From Fibrobacter sp. (GTDB lineage: Bacteria > Fibrobacterota > Chitinivibrionia > Chitinivibrionales > Chitinispirillaceae), in assembly GCA_012513915.1 (NCBI GenBank), contig JAAZBG010000305.1, positions 1 to 64,000 of the forward strand: 64,000 nucleotides of DNA. The letters run 5' to 3'. The notes beneath the pieces are model-generated. The model was not told the origin of the DNA. It was given only the letters and a program-made list of their open reading frames with translations, and made no database searches. Below are positions 27,129 through 35,263 of the stretch, piece after piece (position 1 is the stretch's first letter; every line of letters begins with the position of its first letter). The translations under genes were made by a program, and so were the position numbers.

Positions 27129-27662
27129 ATGACTAATGTGCGAAGTCTTGCGTATTTTGCAGTACTTTTCCTGTTCTCGTGCAGCGACGAGAAACCTGTG
27201 GGGTTTGAACTTTTTTATCAGCCGCCGGTTTACTTTGCGGGAGTGATAAATGGTACCTACGATAGTCTTACAGGCAATTACTGGTATCAAAACAGGTGCA
27301 AATTAGTTGGTGATACAATAAAAATGTTTTTTTATAGTAATGAGTTCAGTGAAGTCAACAGGGTTCGTGAAGGGGATTTTATACACATCGATATTTACCC
27401 GGGAAGTGACAGCGCACTTGGACGTTCCAGGGTACTGTTTCACATGGCACGATATCACGGGCGAAATACATCTTATAATGTGAGCCCGATTGACACGGTA
27501 TACGGATTTGACAGAATACAATTTAAGGTTCGTTCGCTGGAGCGGCGGCGTGGTGGTTCATTGGAAATTGTTGACTTATCAGTGTCTGCCGGAGTTATTC
27601 CGGGTACATCAGGTGAACTGCTTGAAATTACCAAGGGTACGATTAAGGGGACTATCAGGTAG
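27129..27662 (+). CDS. putative lipoprotein of unknown function
   Basis: This 177-residue protein has a short hydrophobic N-terminus ending in a lipobox-like LFSC, with Cys18 as the lipid-attachment residue. The mature part is beta-rich with no known motif. It ends 1 base before the next ATG and is co-transcribed with it. Both are exported, so they may form an envelope-associated pair. Confidence 0.6.
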   Translation: MTNVRSLAYFAVLFLFSCSDEKPVGFELFYQPPVYFAGVINGTYDSLTGNYWYQNRCKLVGDTIKMFFYSNEFSEVNRVREGDFIHIDIYPGSDSALGRSRVLFHMARYHGRNTSYNVSPIDTVYGFDRIQFKVRSLERRRGGSLEIVDLSVSAGVIPGTSGELLEITKGTIKGTIR

Positions 27663-27663
27663 T

Positions 27664-28368
27664 ATGCAGAGTATCAAATGTTTGATAATAATTACTGCTC
27701 TTGCAACAATGATTACAGCTAAAGGGCCGGGTGGATTTAATGGCGCATCCTGGGGTGATGCATCAGAAATGGTCCGGACCGCGACTAAAGCATCATTATG
27801 GCAACCTGATAATGCAACAACCAGAGGGTTTCCGTCCGGCATGAATATCTCTGTATTTCAGTCAGTTGATTCAGTCGCAGGATATAAGGCATCTATTAAA
27901 TACTATTTTTATAACAACCGTTTTTTTCAGGCAACGGTAACATTCAACTTTGATGACATGAAAAGGTATGATTTTAACTACAATGTATATCGTAGTGTCA
28001 ATGAGTATTACCATTACATTCGGAGTAAGTCACTTGTGTTTACAGATGATATTTACAGGCTGCTGCTTCAGAAGTATGGTAAAAAAGAACCGGTTTTCGA
28101 AGGACTCAATCCGCGTTACATGTTTGTCAATATTGATAAGTATCTGAACCGCGAGCGGTGGAATCTCCGGTATCATCCCTATGATTATTATACTAAAATT
28201 GTTACCGCTGCATACGCACGATGGGATTTTCCGGAAACGAGAGTAACATTTTCTGTTGCAATCAATGCTAAAGAAAAGCGATTCGATTATCAGCTCTCAC
28301 TCATTTCACTTGACATGGAGAAAACAGTTCGTCAAATGATGGATTCTTTACGCATGAAAGGGCTGTGA
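27664..28368 (+). CDS. exported hypothetical protein with a WGD motif
   Basis: The start at ATG 27664 gives 234 residues with a signal peptide (SIKCLIIITALATMITA). A longer open frame reaching 27490 overlaps the lipoprotein gene and would destroy the signal peptide. The mature N-terminus GASWGDASEMVRTA resembles the 'WG.s..eV' opening of small periplasmic proteins of unknown function. The rest is Tyr/Phe-rich, with charged residues typical of beta-structure. It is coupled to the preceding lipoprotein gene (1-base gap). Confidence 0.6.
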   Translation: MQSIKCLIIITALATMITAKGPGGFNGASWGDASEMVRTATKASLWQPDNATTRGFPSGMNISVFQSVDSVAGYKASIKYYFYNNRFFQATVTFNFDDMKRYDFNYNVYRSVNEYYHYIRSKSLVFTDDIYRLLLQKYGKKEPVFEGLNPRYMFVNIDKYLNRERWNLRYHPYDYYTKIVTAAYARWDFPETRVTFSVAINAKEKRFDYQLSLISLDMEKTVRQMMDSLRMKGL

Positions 28369-28403
28369 TTTTCCTGAAGGCATTCTTTTTGGGCGGGTCT
28401 AAT

Positions 28404-28446
28404 GATCGGGCGAATAATCGGGCGAATATTGATTCGCCCTTACAGG
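28404..28446. repeat. interspersed hairpin repeat, family B copy 2, with short tandem duplication
   Basis: GGGCGAAT (28420-28427) and ATTCGCCC (28432-28439) form a perfect 8-base stem, followed by TTACAGG. The 11-mer ATCGGGCGAAT occurs twice in tandem just before (28405-28415 and 28417-28427). The TGATTCGCCC(G/T)TACAGG half matches the copy at 12500. Confidence 0.55.
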
Positions 28447-28499
28447 GAGATATGGATTCTGTTGCGCTGCTTTCCGGTTTATTACCGGCGATACGACGT

Positions 28500-29783
28500 A
28501 TGCCTCTGGTTATGTATTACTGATAATTCTTTGCATAGTAACAAACTCATTTTCCGAAAACAAAGCACCTGTTAACGTTCAACAAGATCAACCTGATCAG
28601 TCAATAAAATTAAACACCGATCCGGTACTTGTTGCTGATGGGCCTTTTGAATTTCCGCTTGAATGTATTAAGCAAAGAGTAAAGGGTACACTTGTTTTAG
28701 CTATTGATATTGACAATAAGGGCACAGTTGAATGGTGTCGGGTGAAACAGGGACTAAATCCACTGCTTGATTCGGCAATCGTCAAATCAATACTGCATTC
28801 CCGTTATAAACCTGCTGTTGAATCAGGCCAGCCGGTTGCGTCATCAGTTGTACTTGAGTTATTCTTTGATTATGAACAGATTGTTAAAACCAGCCGTTTT
28901 GGTCCGGTTTTTGATGGTTATATTACTGATAAGGAATCAAATGTACCGTTACGTAATGCAGTAGTAAATATCACTCCTTTTGACATAATAAGTGATACAA
29001 CAATCTCCGGGAGTATTGATAATTATCTTCAGTTGATAGATACTGCCCCTGATCAGAAATATTCAAAAGGATTTCTGACAACAGCCACAGATAGTACAGG
29101 ATACTTTGCGTTTAAACTTTTGCCGTCAGCAAGTTATAAGATTTCAGTGCTGATGCCCGGATTCGAAATCGCTCAGCATCATGAACAGTTTAATGGAGAA
29201 AGGGTTAGTGTACGGTATGCATTGGATCCTTACAGAGAGATCATGGATTCATCATATGCGATTACTGTTTACGGAATACAAAATAAACATCGCGATGTGA
29301 TTCATCTTGAGCATGAGCAAATGAGGAATGGTCTTACGCATTACGCAAGTAAGGTAATTCTTTCCAGGTCAACAGTTCGGTCTGTTCCCGAATCACCATC
29401 ACAAATGCTTGTCAGATTGGGAAGCCCGTATGACAATCGTTACAATGTTGGCGGTGTCATGATGCTTGCGCCATTTCATTTTGGCGGGCATCCGTATGCC
29501 GATATTGACAAAAAGCAAAGGGCTGCCATACTATGATTTTACAAGTAAAACGTATCGTAACCTGCCGGAATATAGTAGTGTTGACTTTTCCATACAATAC
29601 CGGTCAAAAACGCTGGATCGCCGATTCCTTTCCCGGTATGATGCCTACTTCATAGTTCATAATGTGTTTGGAATTAAGAATATTGGCGGATATGATTGGT
29701 CTGAATCAGGATCGAAGATACCGATTTATCTGAGTGGAAATAAATATATTGAATGTGGTGTTAAAGTAGCACTTAGATTGTAG
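28500..29783 (+). pseudogene. broken TonB-dependent receptor with N-terminal TonB-C domain
   Basis: Three pieces of one gene are visible. ATG 28500 opens a signal peptide (MPLVMYY) that hits a stop at 28521. Another frame then continues LLIILCIVTNSFSENKAP and runs open to 29536. This part holds a TonB C-terminal domain (VKGTLVLAIDIDNKGTVEW), a carboxypeptidase-regulatory-like beta-domain (FDGYITDKESNVPLRNAVV … DSTGYFAFKLLP), and the start of a plug (RYNVGGVMMLAPFHFGG). At about 29500 a third frame supplies only the end of a beta-barrel (YDFTSKTYRNLPEYSSVDF … GVKVALRL). Most of the barrel is missing, so it cannot be functional as read. The first shift could be a sequencing error; the large deletion is less easily one. 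Confidence 0.7.
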
Positions 29784-30197
29784 CACCTGTGATTTCGCTG
29801 TGACCGGATCCCTGATTGGGTCATCAATTAGTTCAACATTCTTAGTTATATTCTCCCATTTAATGAGTCATTTCAAGATATCACATATATTATGTATAGG
29901 TTTTTTCATCGAGCGCCAGTTCTGCCATTTCGGGGTTTAAATCATAATGTGGAAAATGTAAGAAAAAAAGTATACACAATTGGATTGCGGAAAAGTATAT
30001 TATAGTCCGATTTTTGAAAGTAAGGTGTCTTGGGCTGCTAAAATGAAGGGCATGGTGGCTTGGAAGGATGAAATGTATCGATTTTTTTCCAGGTTGCTCT
30101 AAAAAAACTGCCAGGAAGATGAAAAAAGTTAAGTTTTTTTTTGACACACCGATTTTTATCAATTATATTTGAAAGACTTTTTTCTACAGGTAATTAT
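29784..30197. other. intergenic region before the tRNA-tuf operon
   Basis: There is no supported gene; a minus-strand frame at 29890-30162 is a low-complexity chance ORF. The stretch contains the tRNA operon promoter at 30141-30169. Confidence 0.6.
30141..30169 (+). promoter_or_regulatory. sigma-70 promoter of the tRNA-tuf operon
   Basis: The consensus -35 TTGACA (30141-30146), a 17-base spacer and TATATT (30164-30169) place transcription start near 30176, about 20 bases ahead of the first tRNA. It is the strongest promoter match seen in the window, as expected for tRNA and EF-Tu genes. Confidence 0.85.
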
Positions 30198-30273
30198 GCC
30201 GACGTAGCTCAGTTGATAGAGCATCCGACTTGTAATCGGATGGTCGGGGGTTTGAATCCCTTCGTCGGCTCCA
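30198..30273 (+). tRNA. tRNA-Thr (anticodon TGT)
   Basis: The cloverleaf has acceptor GCCGACG/CGTCGGC, D-arm AGCTCAGTTGATAGAGC, anticodon loop CTTGTAA with TGT, and T-arm GGGTTTGAATCCC. CCA is encoded at 30271-30273. It is the first gene of the tRNA-tuf operon. Confidence 0.96.
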
Positions 30274-30281
30274 GTATAAAT

Positions 30282-30364
30282 GGGTAGGTGCCCGAGTGGT
30301 TAAAGGGGATGGACTGTAAATCCATTAGCGTAAGCTTACGGTGGTTCGAAACCACCCCTGCCCA
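30282..30364 (+). tRNA. tRNA-Tyr (anticodon GTA)
   Basis: It has a long variable arm (class II tRNA), acceptor GGGTAGG/CCTGCCC, anticodon loop CTGTAAA with GTA, and T-loop GGTTCGAAACC. CCA is not encoded. Confidence 0.95.
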
Positions 30365-30379
30365 TTATAAATAAAATCT

Positions 30380-30451
30380 GCAGGCATAGCTCAATGGTAG
30401 AGCTCCACCCTTCCAAGGTGGCTGTTACGAGTTCGACTCTCGTTGCCTGCT
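30380..30451 (+). tRNA. tRNA-Gly (anticodon TCC)
   Basis: Acceptor GCAGGCA/TGCCTGC, anticodon loop CTTCCAA with TCC, and T-arm GAGTTCGACTC are present. The 3' CCA is not encoded. Confidence 0.95.
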
Positions 30452-30462
30452 TTTTTATTTGT

Positions 30463-30536
30463 GCCCATGTAGCTCAGTTGGTAGAGCACATCCTTGGTAA
30501 GGATGAGGTTCACGGGTTCGAGTCCCGTCGTGGGCT
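30463..30536 (+). tRNA. tRNA-Thr (anticodon GGT)
   Basis: Acceptor GCCCATG/CGTGGGC, anticodon loop TTGGTAA with GGT, and T-arm CGGGTTCGAGTCCCG are present. It is the last tRNA before tuf, 82 bases upstream of its start. The order Thr-Tyr-Gly-Thr-tuf matches E. coli thrU-tyrU-glyT-thrT-tufB. Confidence 0.95.
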
Positions 30537-30618
30537 TAATATCTTGAGAGAATAAAGTTTACATAACATTAGAATTAACAATAATTATTAACAATCCACA
30601 CTGTACTGAGAGGTTTCC

Positions 30619-31824
30619 ATGTCAAAGGAAAAATTTGATCGCACCAAACCACACGTCAATGTCGGTACGATCGGACACGTTGACCATGGTAAGACAACCT
30701 TAACAGCTGCTCTTACCCGTGTTTCATCTGTTAGAGGTCTTGCTAAATATATCGCTTATGATGAAGTAGCAAAGGCATCTGAATCACAAGGTCGTCGTGA
30801 TGATACAAAGATTCTTACAATTGCTACATCACACGTTGAGTATTCAACTGAGAATCGTCACTATGCTCACGTTGACTGTCCAGGACATGCTGACTATGTC
30901 AAGAACATGATCACTGGTGCTGCACAGATGGACGGTGCAATTCTCGTTGTCAGCGCAGCTGATGGTCCTATGCCTCAGACTCGCGAACACATCCTCCTTG
31001 CTCGTCAGGTTGGTGTTCCATATATCGTTGTATTCCTCAACAAGGTTGATGTCGTTGATGATCCAGAGCTTCTTGAGCTCGTTGAAATGGAAATTCGTGA
31101 ACTCCTTTCAAAATACAACTTCCCAGGCGATGAGATTCCTATCGTTCGCGGTAGTGCAATTGGTGCGCTTACAAATCCGGAAGATCCTGCAAAAGCAAAA
31201 TGTATTCTTGACCTTCTTGCAGCAATCGATTCATACATTCCTACTCCACAGCGTGAAATTGATAAGCCTCTTCTTATGTCAGTTGAAGACGTTTTCTCAA
31301 TCACTGGTCGTGGTACAGTTGCTACTGGTCGCGTAGAACGCGGTGTTGTAAAAGTAGGTGACGAAGTTGAAATCATCGGTCTTAAAGATACGCGCAAGTC
31401 TATCGTTACCGGTGTTGAAATGTTCCGTAAGCTTCTTGATCAGGCTCAGGCTGGTGATAATATCGGTACTCTTCTTCGTGGTGTTGACAAAAACGATATC
31501 GAACGTGGTATGGTTCTTGCAAAACCTGGATCAATCAAACCACATAAGAAGTTTAAAGCAGAGGTTGTTGTTCTTTCTAAAGAGGAAGGTGGACGTCATA
31601 CTCCTTTCTTCAGCGGATACCGTCCTCAGTTTTATTTCCGTACAACTGATGTAACAGGTACACTTAAGCTTCCTGAAGGTACAGAGATGCTTATGCCTGG
31701 CGACAATTCACCAATCGAAGTTGAATTGATTTGTCCTGTTGCTATGGAAAAGGAACTCCGCTTCGCAATCCGTGAAGGTGGACGTACTGTTGGTGCCGGT
31801 GTTGTTACAGAAATTATTGAATAA
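30619..31824 (+). CDS. tuf: elongation factor Tu with a divergent switch I region
   Basis: It delivers aminoacyl-tRNA to the ribosome as a GTP complex. The 401 residues include G1 GHVDHGKT (19-26), G3 DCPGH (86-90), G4 NKVD (141-144) and normal domains II and III. Switch I is unusual. The near-universal EEKARGITI is replaced by [13 protein letters not shown] (about 56-68), a few residues longer, although the Mg-coordinating Thr67 and the following SHVEY are kept. GAGAGG precedes the ATG. It is the only tuf in the window; the usual site after fusA has none. Confidence 0.95.
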   Translation: MSKEKFDRTKPHVNVGTIGHVDHGKTTLTAALTRVSSVRGLAKYIAYDEVAKASESQGRRDDTKILTIATSHVEYSTENRHYAHVDCPGHADYVKNMITGAAQMDGAILVVSAADGPMPQTREHILLARQVGVPYIVVFLNKVDVVDDPELLELVEMEIRELLSKYNFPGDEIPIVRGSAIGALTNPEDPAKAKCILDLLAAIDSYIPTPQREIDKPLLMSVEDVFSITGRGTVATGRVERGVVKVGDEVEIIGLKDTRKSIVTGVEMFRKLLDQAQAGDNIGTLLRGVDKNDIERGMVLAKPGSIKPHKKFKAEVVVLSKEEGGRHTPFFSGYRPQFYFRTTDVTGTLKLPEGTEMLMPGDNSPIEVELICPVAMEKELRFAIREGGRTVGAGVVTEIIE

Positions 31825-31859
31825 GTTCGTTAAACGTTTTTTGAAGTGAAAAACAAAAT

Positions 31860-32012
31860 ATGCCAAGAGAAAAAATAACGCTTGAGTGTACATCTTGTAA
31901 GCAACGTAATTACGAGACTACAAAAAATAAGCGTAAGCATTCCGGAAGGGTTGAATTTATTAAGTTCTGTCCCTTTGAGAGAAAGCGTACAACGCATAAA
32001 GAAAGTAAGTAG
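31860..32012 (+). CDS. rpmG: 50S ribosomal protein L33
   Basis: The 50-residue L33 (PREKITLECTSCKQRNY … TTKNKR) is full length. Zinc-binding L33 has two CxxC pairs. Here the first pair is intact (CTSC), but in the second (FCPFERKR) the last Cys is Glu, so the zinc knuckle is incomplete. It lies between tuf and tRNA-Trp, the common rpmG-trnW-secE order. Confidence 0.93.
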   Translation: MPREKITLECTSCKQRNYETTKNKRKHSGRVEFIKFCPFERKRTTHKESK

Positions 32013-32075
32013 TTACGGCTGTTTGCAGTCTGCGCAAAGCATTCGGCGAACGGACTTGTCAAAACACAATCAATT

Positions 32076-32148
32076 AGGTCTGTAGCTCAATTGGTAGAGT
32101 AGCGGTCTCCAAAACCGTTGGTTGGGGGTTCGAGTCCCTCCAGGCCTG
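32076..32148 (+). tRNA. tRNA-Trp (anticodon CCA)
   Basis: It is a 73-base cloverleaf with acceptor AGGTCTG/CAGGCCT (one G·U pair), anticodon loop CTCCAAA with CCA, and T-arm GGGGTTCGAGTCCC. It sits between rpmG and secE, within the operon. Confidence 0.95.
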
Positions 32149-32166
32149 TAAAGTGATGTTTTTGAA

Positions 32167-32361
32167 ATGCAAAAGATAATACAATACTTAAAAGATGTTC
32201 GTTCGGAGTTGTCCAAGGTCACGTGGCCGTCAAAGGCTGATGTACAGGGTGCAACACTTCTGGTAGTTTTCCTGAGTGTTGTTATTTCTATATATGTTTA
32301 TGGCGTAGATCAGGCCATGACCTTTATAGTTGGATTAATTCAAACTTCCATTCGCATGTAA
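32167..32361 (+). CDS. secE: preprotein translocase subunit SecE
   Basis: The 64-residue short SecE has an amphipathic N-terminal helix with RSELSKVTWPSKADV and one transmembrane helix (about 28-55). It clamps SecY in the inner-membrane SecYEG channel. It starts 18 bases after tRNA-Trp and precedes nusG. Confidence 0.93.
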   Translation: MQKIIQYLKDVRSELSKVTWPSKADVQGATLLVVFLSVVISIYVYGVDQAMTFIVGLIQTSIRM

Positions 32362-32377
32362 GAATCAGGGGCTTTTG

Positions 32378-32908
32378 ATGGCACTACGTTGGTATGTCGT
32401 TCATACATATTCCGGTCAGGAAGGTAAGGTATTCAACTACCTTAACGAAGTAATCCAGTCAGGAGACCTGGGTGATCAGATGAAACAGGTTCTGATGCCC
32501 ACACAGGATGTGGTACAGGTTAAAAACGGGAAGAAGTTAAAAACTACCCGTAAATTTTTTCCAAGCTATGTTCTTGTAGAGATGGAATTGAACAAGGAAA
32601 CTATGCACGCAGTACGAATCTGTACGAGTGTTACTGGTTTTGTTGGCGGCAACAAACCGCAGGCTCTTCGTGAAGAAGAGGTTCGTAGAATTCTTGGGCA
32701 GAGTGAAAAAGTATCGCGTCAGCAGATATCCGAAGTTCCGTTCGAGATCGGTGATGCTGTGAAGATTAAAGAGGGACCATTTAAAGACTTTGACGGTGTG
32801 GTTGATGAGATTCATCCCGAAAAAGGCAAAATAAAAGTTATGGTGAGTGTGTTTGGAAGATCGACACCTGTAGAAGTCGATTTCATGCATGTTACTCCAA
32901 TCAGTTGA
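32378..32908 (+). CDS. nusG: transcription termination/antitermination protein NusG
   Basis: The 176-residue protein has an NGN domain (ALRWYVVHTYSGQEGKV, FPSYVLVEMEL) that binds the RNA polymerase clamp and a C-terminal KOW domain (AVKIKEGPFKDFDGVV) that contacts Rho or S10. ATG 32378 follows CAGGGG; the TTG one codon earlier is less likely. There is no domain II insertion. Confidence 0.95.
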   Translation: MALRWYVVHTYSGQEGKVFNYLNEVIQSGDLGDQMKQVLMPTQDVVQVKNGKKLKTTRKFFPSYVLVEMELNKETMHAVRICTSVTGFVGGNKPQALREEEVRRILGQSEKVSRQQISEVPFEIGDAVKIKEGPFKDFDGVVDEIHPEKGKIKVMVSVFGRSTPVEVDFMHVTPIS

Positions 32909-32929
32909 TTTTAACAGGAGTTTGATAAA

Positions 32930-33355
32930 TTGGCTAAGAAAGTTGTAGGACAGGTCAAACTGCAAATCCCGGGTGGTGCTGCGAACCCTGCTCCTCCGGT
33001 CGGACCGGCTCTCGGTCAGCAGGGTGTTAATATTATGGAATTCTGTAAGGCATTCAATGCCCGTACTAAGGATTCCGGTGGTTTGATTACTCCGGTTGTT
33101 ATCACCGTTTATTCAGACCGGTCTTTTACTTTCATTACTAAGACACCTCCTGCACCTGTGCTTATTATGAAAGAACTTGGTTTGAAAAAAGGTTCAAGTG
33201 TTCCAAACAAAGATAAAGTCGGAACATTAACAAAAGCTCAGATCAGAAAGATTGCTGAATTGAAATTAAATGATCTCAATGCTGCAAGTGTTGAAACTGC
33301 TATGAGTTCAATAGCTGGTACAGCACGTAGCATGGGTGTCACTGTCACAGACTGA
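32930..33355 (+). CDS. rplK: 50S ribosomal protein L11
   Basis: The 141-residue L11 has the proline-rich N-terminal domain ([19 protein letters not shown]) and the rRNA-binding C-terminal domain ([10 protein letters not shown]). It forms the GTPase-associated centre. The TTG start is set by AGGAG 9 bases upstream and by the family N-terminus [11 protein letters not shown]. Confidence 0.97.
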   Translation: MAKKVVGQVKLQIPGGAANPAPPVGPALGQQGVNIMEFCKAFNARTKDSGGLITPVVITVYSDRSFTFITKTPPAPVLIMKELGLKKGSSVPNKDKVGTLTKAQIRKIAELKLNDLNAASVETAMSSIAGTARSMGVTVTD

Positions 33356-33397
33356 TAGTATATCTGTCTGTAAAGATAAATAGGGAGTCAGTTATTC

Positions 33398-34087
33398 ATG
33401 AAACATGGAAAAAAGTACGAAGCAGTACATGCAAAAGTCGATAGACTCAAGGAATATGGGGCTATCGAGGCCATTGAGTTTCTCAAGGCGAATAAGACTG
33501 CCAAGTTTGATGAGACAGTAGAAATCGCTGTAAATCTCGGGGTTGACGCACGCAAGAGCGATCAATCGGTCCGCGGTGCAGCCGTGTTGCCTCATGGACT
33601 TGGTAAGAATGTACGAGTACTTGCATTTGCTGCCGGTGATAAAGAAGCCGAAGCAAAGGAAGCCGGTGTTGATTACGTCGGTGGGGATGATCTTGCGCAA
33701 AAAATCCAGGGTGGGTGGCTTGAGTTTGACGCTGTTGTTGCAACACCTGATATGATGAAGGTTGTTGGAAAGCTCGGAAAAATTCTTGGTACTCGTGGAC
33801 TTATGCCAAACCCGAAGGTTGGAACAGTTACAATGGATATCGGAAAAGCAGTTAGAGAACTGAAAAAGGGTAAAGTGGAATTCAAGATTGAAAAAGCTGG
33901 AATTCTTCATGCCGCTCTTGGAAAGCTTTCCTTTGATTCTGTAAAGATCCTTGAAAATGCCAAGGCATTTATGGAAGCTGTCAACAAAGCAAAACCGGCA
34001 GCTGCAAAGGGTCAGTATATCAAAAGAGTAACACTGACATCAACTATGGGTCAGGGTCTAAAAATCAACCAGAACGATTTAAAATAG
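33398..34087 (+). CDS. rplA: 50S ribosomal protein L1
   Basis: The 229-residue L1 of the ribosomal stalk base near the E site has typical segments: [29 protein letters not shown] and [15 protein letters not shown]. In many bacteria L1 represses its own rplKA mRNA; whether it does so here is not visible. It lies 42 bases after rplK. Confidence 0.97.
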   Translation: MKHGKKYEAVHAKVDRLKEYGAIEAIEFLKANKTAKFDETVEIAVNLGVDARKSDQSVRGAAVLPHGLGKNVRVLAFAAGDKEAEAKEAGVDYVGGDDLAQKIQGGWLEFDAVVATPDMMKVVGKLGKILGTRGLMPNPKVGTVTMDIGKAVRELKKGKVEFKIEKAGILHAALGKLSFDSVKILENAKAFMEAVNKAKPAAAKGQYIKRVTLTSTMGQGLKINQNDLK

Positions 34088-34132
34088 TTTTGTAATTTGA
34101 TAAGTTGTTCATAAAAAAAAGGTTTGACGACA

Positions 34133-34657
34133 ATGTCTACAAAAGCTGAAAGAACAGCAGTTATAGAAGAGCTTGAAACAGTATTTCGTGATGCACGAGG
34201 AATTTTTGTTGCAGATAATAACAAAATCAACGTGGAAAAAGTTACAAAGCTACGCTCTGATCTGCGCAAAAATGGAATACAGTTTATAGTTGTCAAGAAT
34301 ACTCTTGCAAAAAAAGCAGCAGAAAAAACCGGTAAAGAAGGTTTAAGCAAGTTCTTTACAGGGCCAACTGTTGTGGCTGTTGCCACACGTGAAGGTACTG
34401 CTCCTGCAAAAGTACTTAGAGATTTTCAGAAAGATAATAAAGATCTGCTCAGTTTAAAAGCCGCATATGTTGATGGAACACTGTTCAATGCAACTGATGC
34501 ACTTAAACTTGCAGATATTCCGAGTCGCGAAGCACTTCTTTCTCAGCTCCTTGGATGTCTCCAGGCTCCTATGGGAAAATTTGCTGGTGCTCTCAATGGT
34601 ATTCTATCAAAATTGGTGGGTACTCTTGAAGCAGTGAAAGAACAGAAAAGCGCATAA
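34133..34657 (+). CDS. rplJ: 50S ribosomal protein L10
   Basis: The 174-residue L10 anchors the L7/L12 stalk. The N-terminal rRNA-binding part includes KNTLAKKAAEKTG, and the helical C-terminal tail (GALNGILSKLVGTLEAVKEQ) is where L12 dimers dock. ATG 34133 is preferred, 10 bases after AAAGG; TTG at 34124 is too close to it. Confidence 0.96.
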   Translation: MSTKAERTAVIEELETVFRDARGIFVADNNKINVEKVTKLRSDLRKNGIQFIVVKNTLAKKAAEKTGKEGLSKFFTGPTVVAVATREGTAPAKVLRDFQKDNKDLLSLKAAYVDGTLFNATDALKLADIPSREALLSQLLGCLQAPMGKFAGALNGILSKLVGTLEAVKEQKSA

Positions 34658-34714
34658 TTACTCGGACAATTAACAAAGAATTAAAATTCATCTTATTTTT
34701 AACGGAGGTTCATT

Positions 34715-35098
34715 GTGGCTACCTTAACCAAGGACGAAATCATTGATGCGATCGGTTCGATGACTGTTATCGAGCTCTCAGATCTTATCAAGGCTATTGA
34801 AGAAAAATTCGACGTGAAAGCAGCTGCACCTGTTGCAATGGCTGCTGCACCTGCTGGTGGCGCACCTGCTGCAGCAGCAGAAGAAAAAACAGAGTTTGAC
34901 GTTATTCTTAAAGAAGCTGGCGATAAAAAAATTAACGTAATTAAAGTAGTTCGCGCAGTTACTGGTCTTGGTCTGAAGGAAGCTAAGGATTTGGTTGAAG
35001 GTGCACCAAAGCCTGTTAAAGAAGGCATACCAAAAGACGAAGCTGAAAAGATTAAGAAAGAACTCGAAGAAAACGGCGCGAAAGCCGAAGTTAAGTAA
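34715..35098 (+). CDS. rplL: 50S ribosomal protein L7/L12
   Basis: The 127-residue stalk protein has an N-terminal dimer domain, an Ala/Pro-rich hinge (about 36-56) and a C-terminal factor-binding domain ([27 protein letters not shown]). The GTG start follows GGAGG. It recruits EF-Tu and EF-G. A strong hairpin follows before rpoB. Confidence 0.97.
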   Translation: MATLTKDEIIDAIGSMTVIELSDLIKAIEEKFDVKAAAPVAMAAAPAGGAPAAAAEEKTEFDVILKEAGDKKINVIKVVRAVTGLGLKEAKDLVEGAPKPVKEGIPKDEAEKIKKELEENGAKAEVK

Positions 35099-35169
35099 AA
35101 ATTGCTTCTTTGGAGATGTGCAGATTTTCACGCATATTAAATCTCTCATATTTTTTAAAGAACACAATA

Positions 35170-35221
35170 TGACACGAAACACTCTGAGCACAGAGTGTTT
35201 TGTGTCATTTATTTACTTTTT
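35170..35221 (+). terminator. attenuator hairpin between rplL and rpoB
   Basis: Seventeen-base arms, TGACACGAAACACTCTG (35170-35186) and its near-complement (35191-35207, one G·U), with an AGCA loop, are followed by a T-rich tail. Lying mid-operon between ribosomal and polymerase genes, it probably ends only part of transcription, as the E. coli rplL-rpoB attenuator does. Confidence 0.82.
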
Positions 35222-35263
35222 TAAAGTCACAGATGTGACTTTCAACATCGAGAGGATTTGCGA

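Noticed and set aside
29890-30162. Minus-strand 90-residue frame before the tRNA operon
   Set aside because: Low-complexity Phe/His-rich product without a ribosome binding site; it overlaps the tRNA operon promoter.
34699-35028. Minus-strand frame over rplL
   Set aside because: Its Ala-rich composition merely mirrors the rplL hinge on the other strand.
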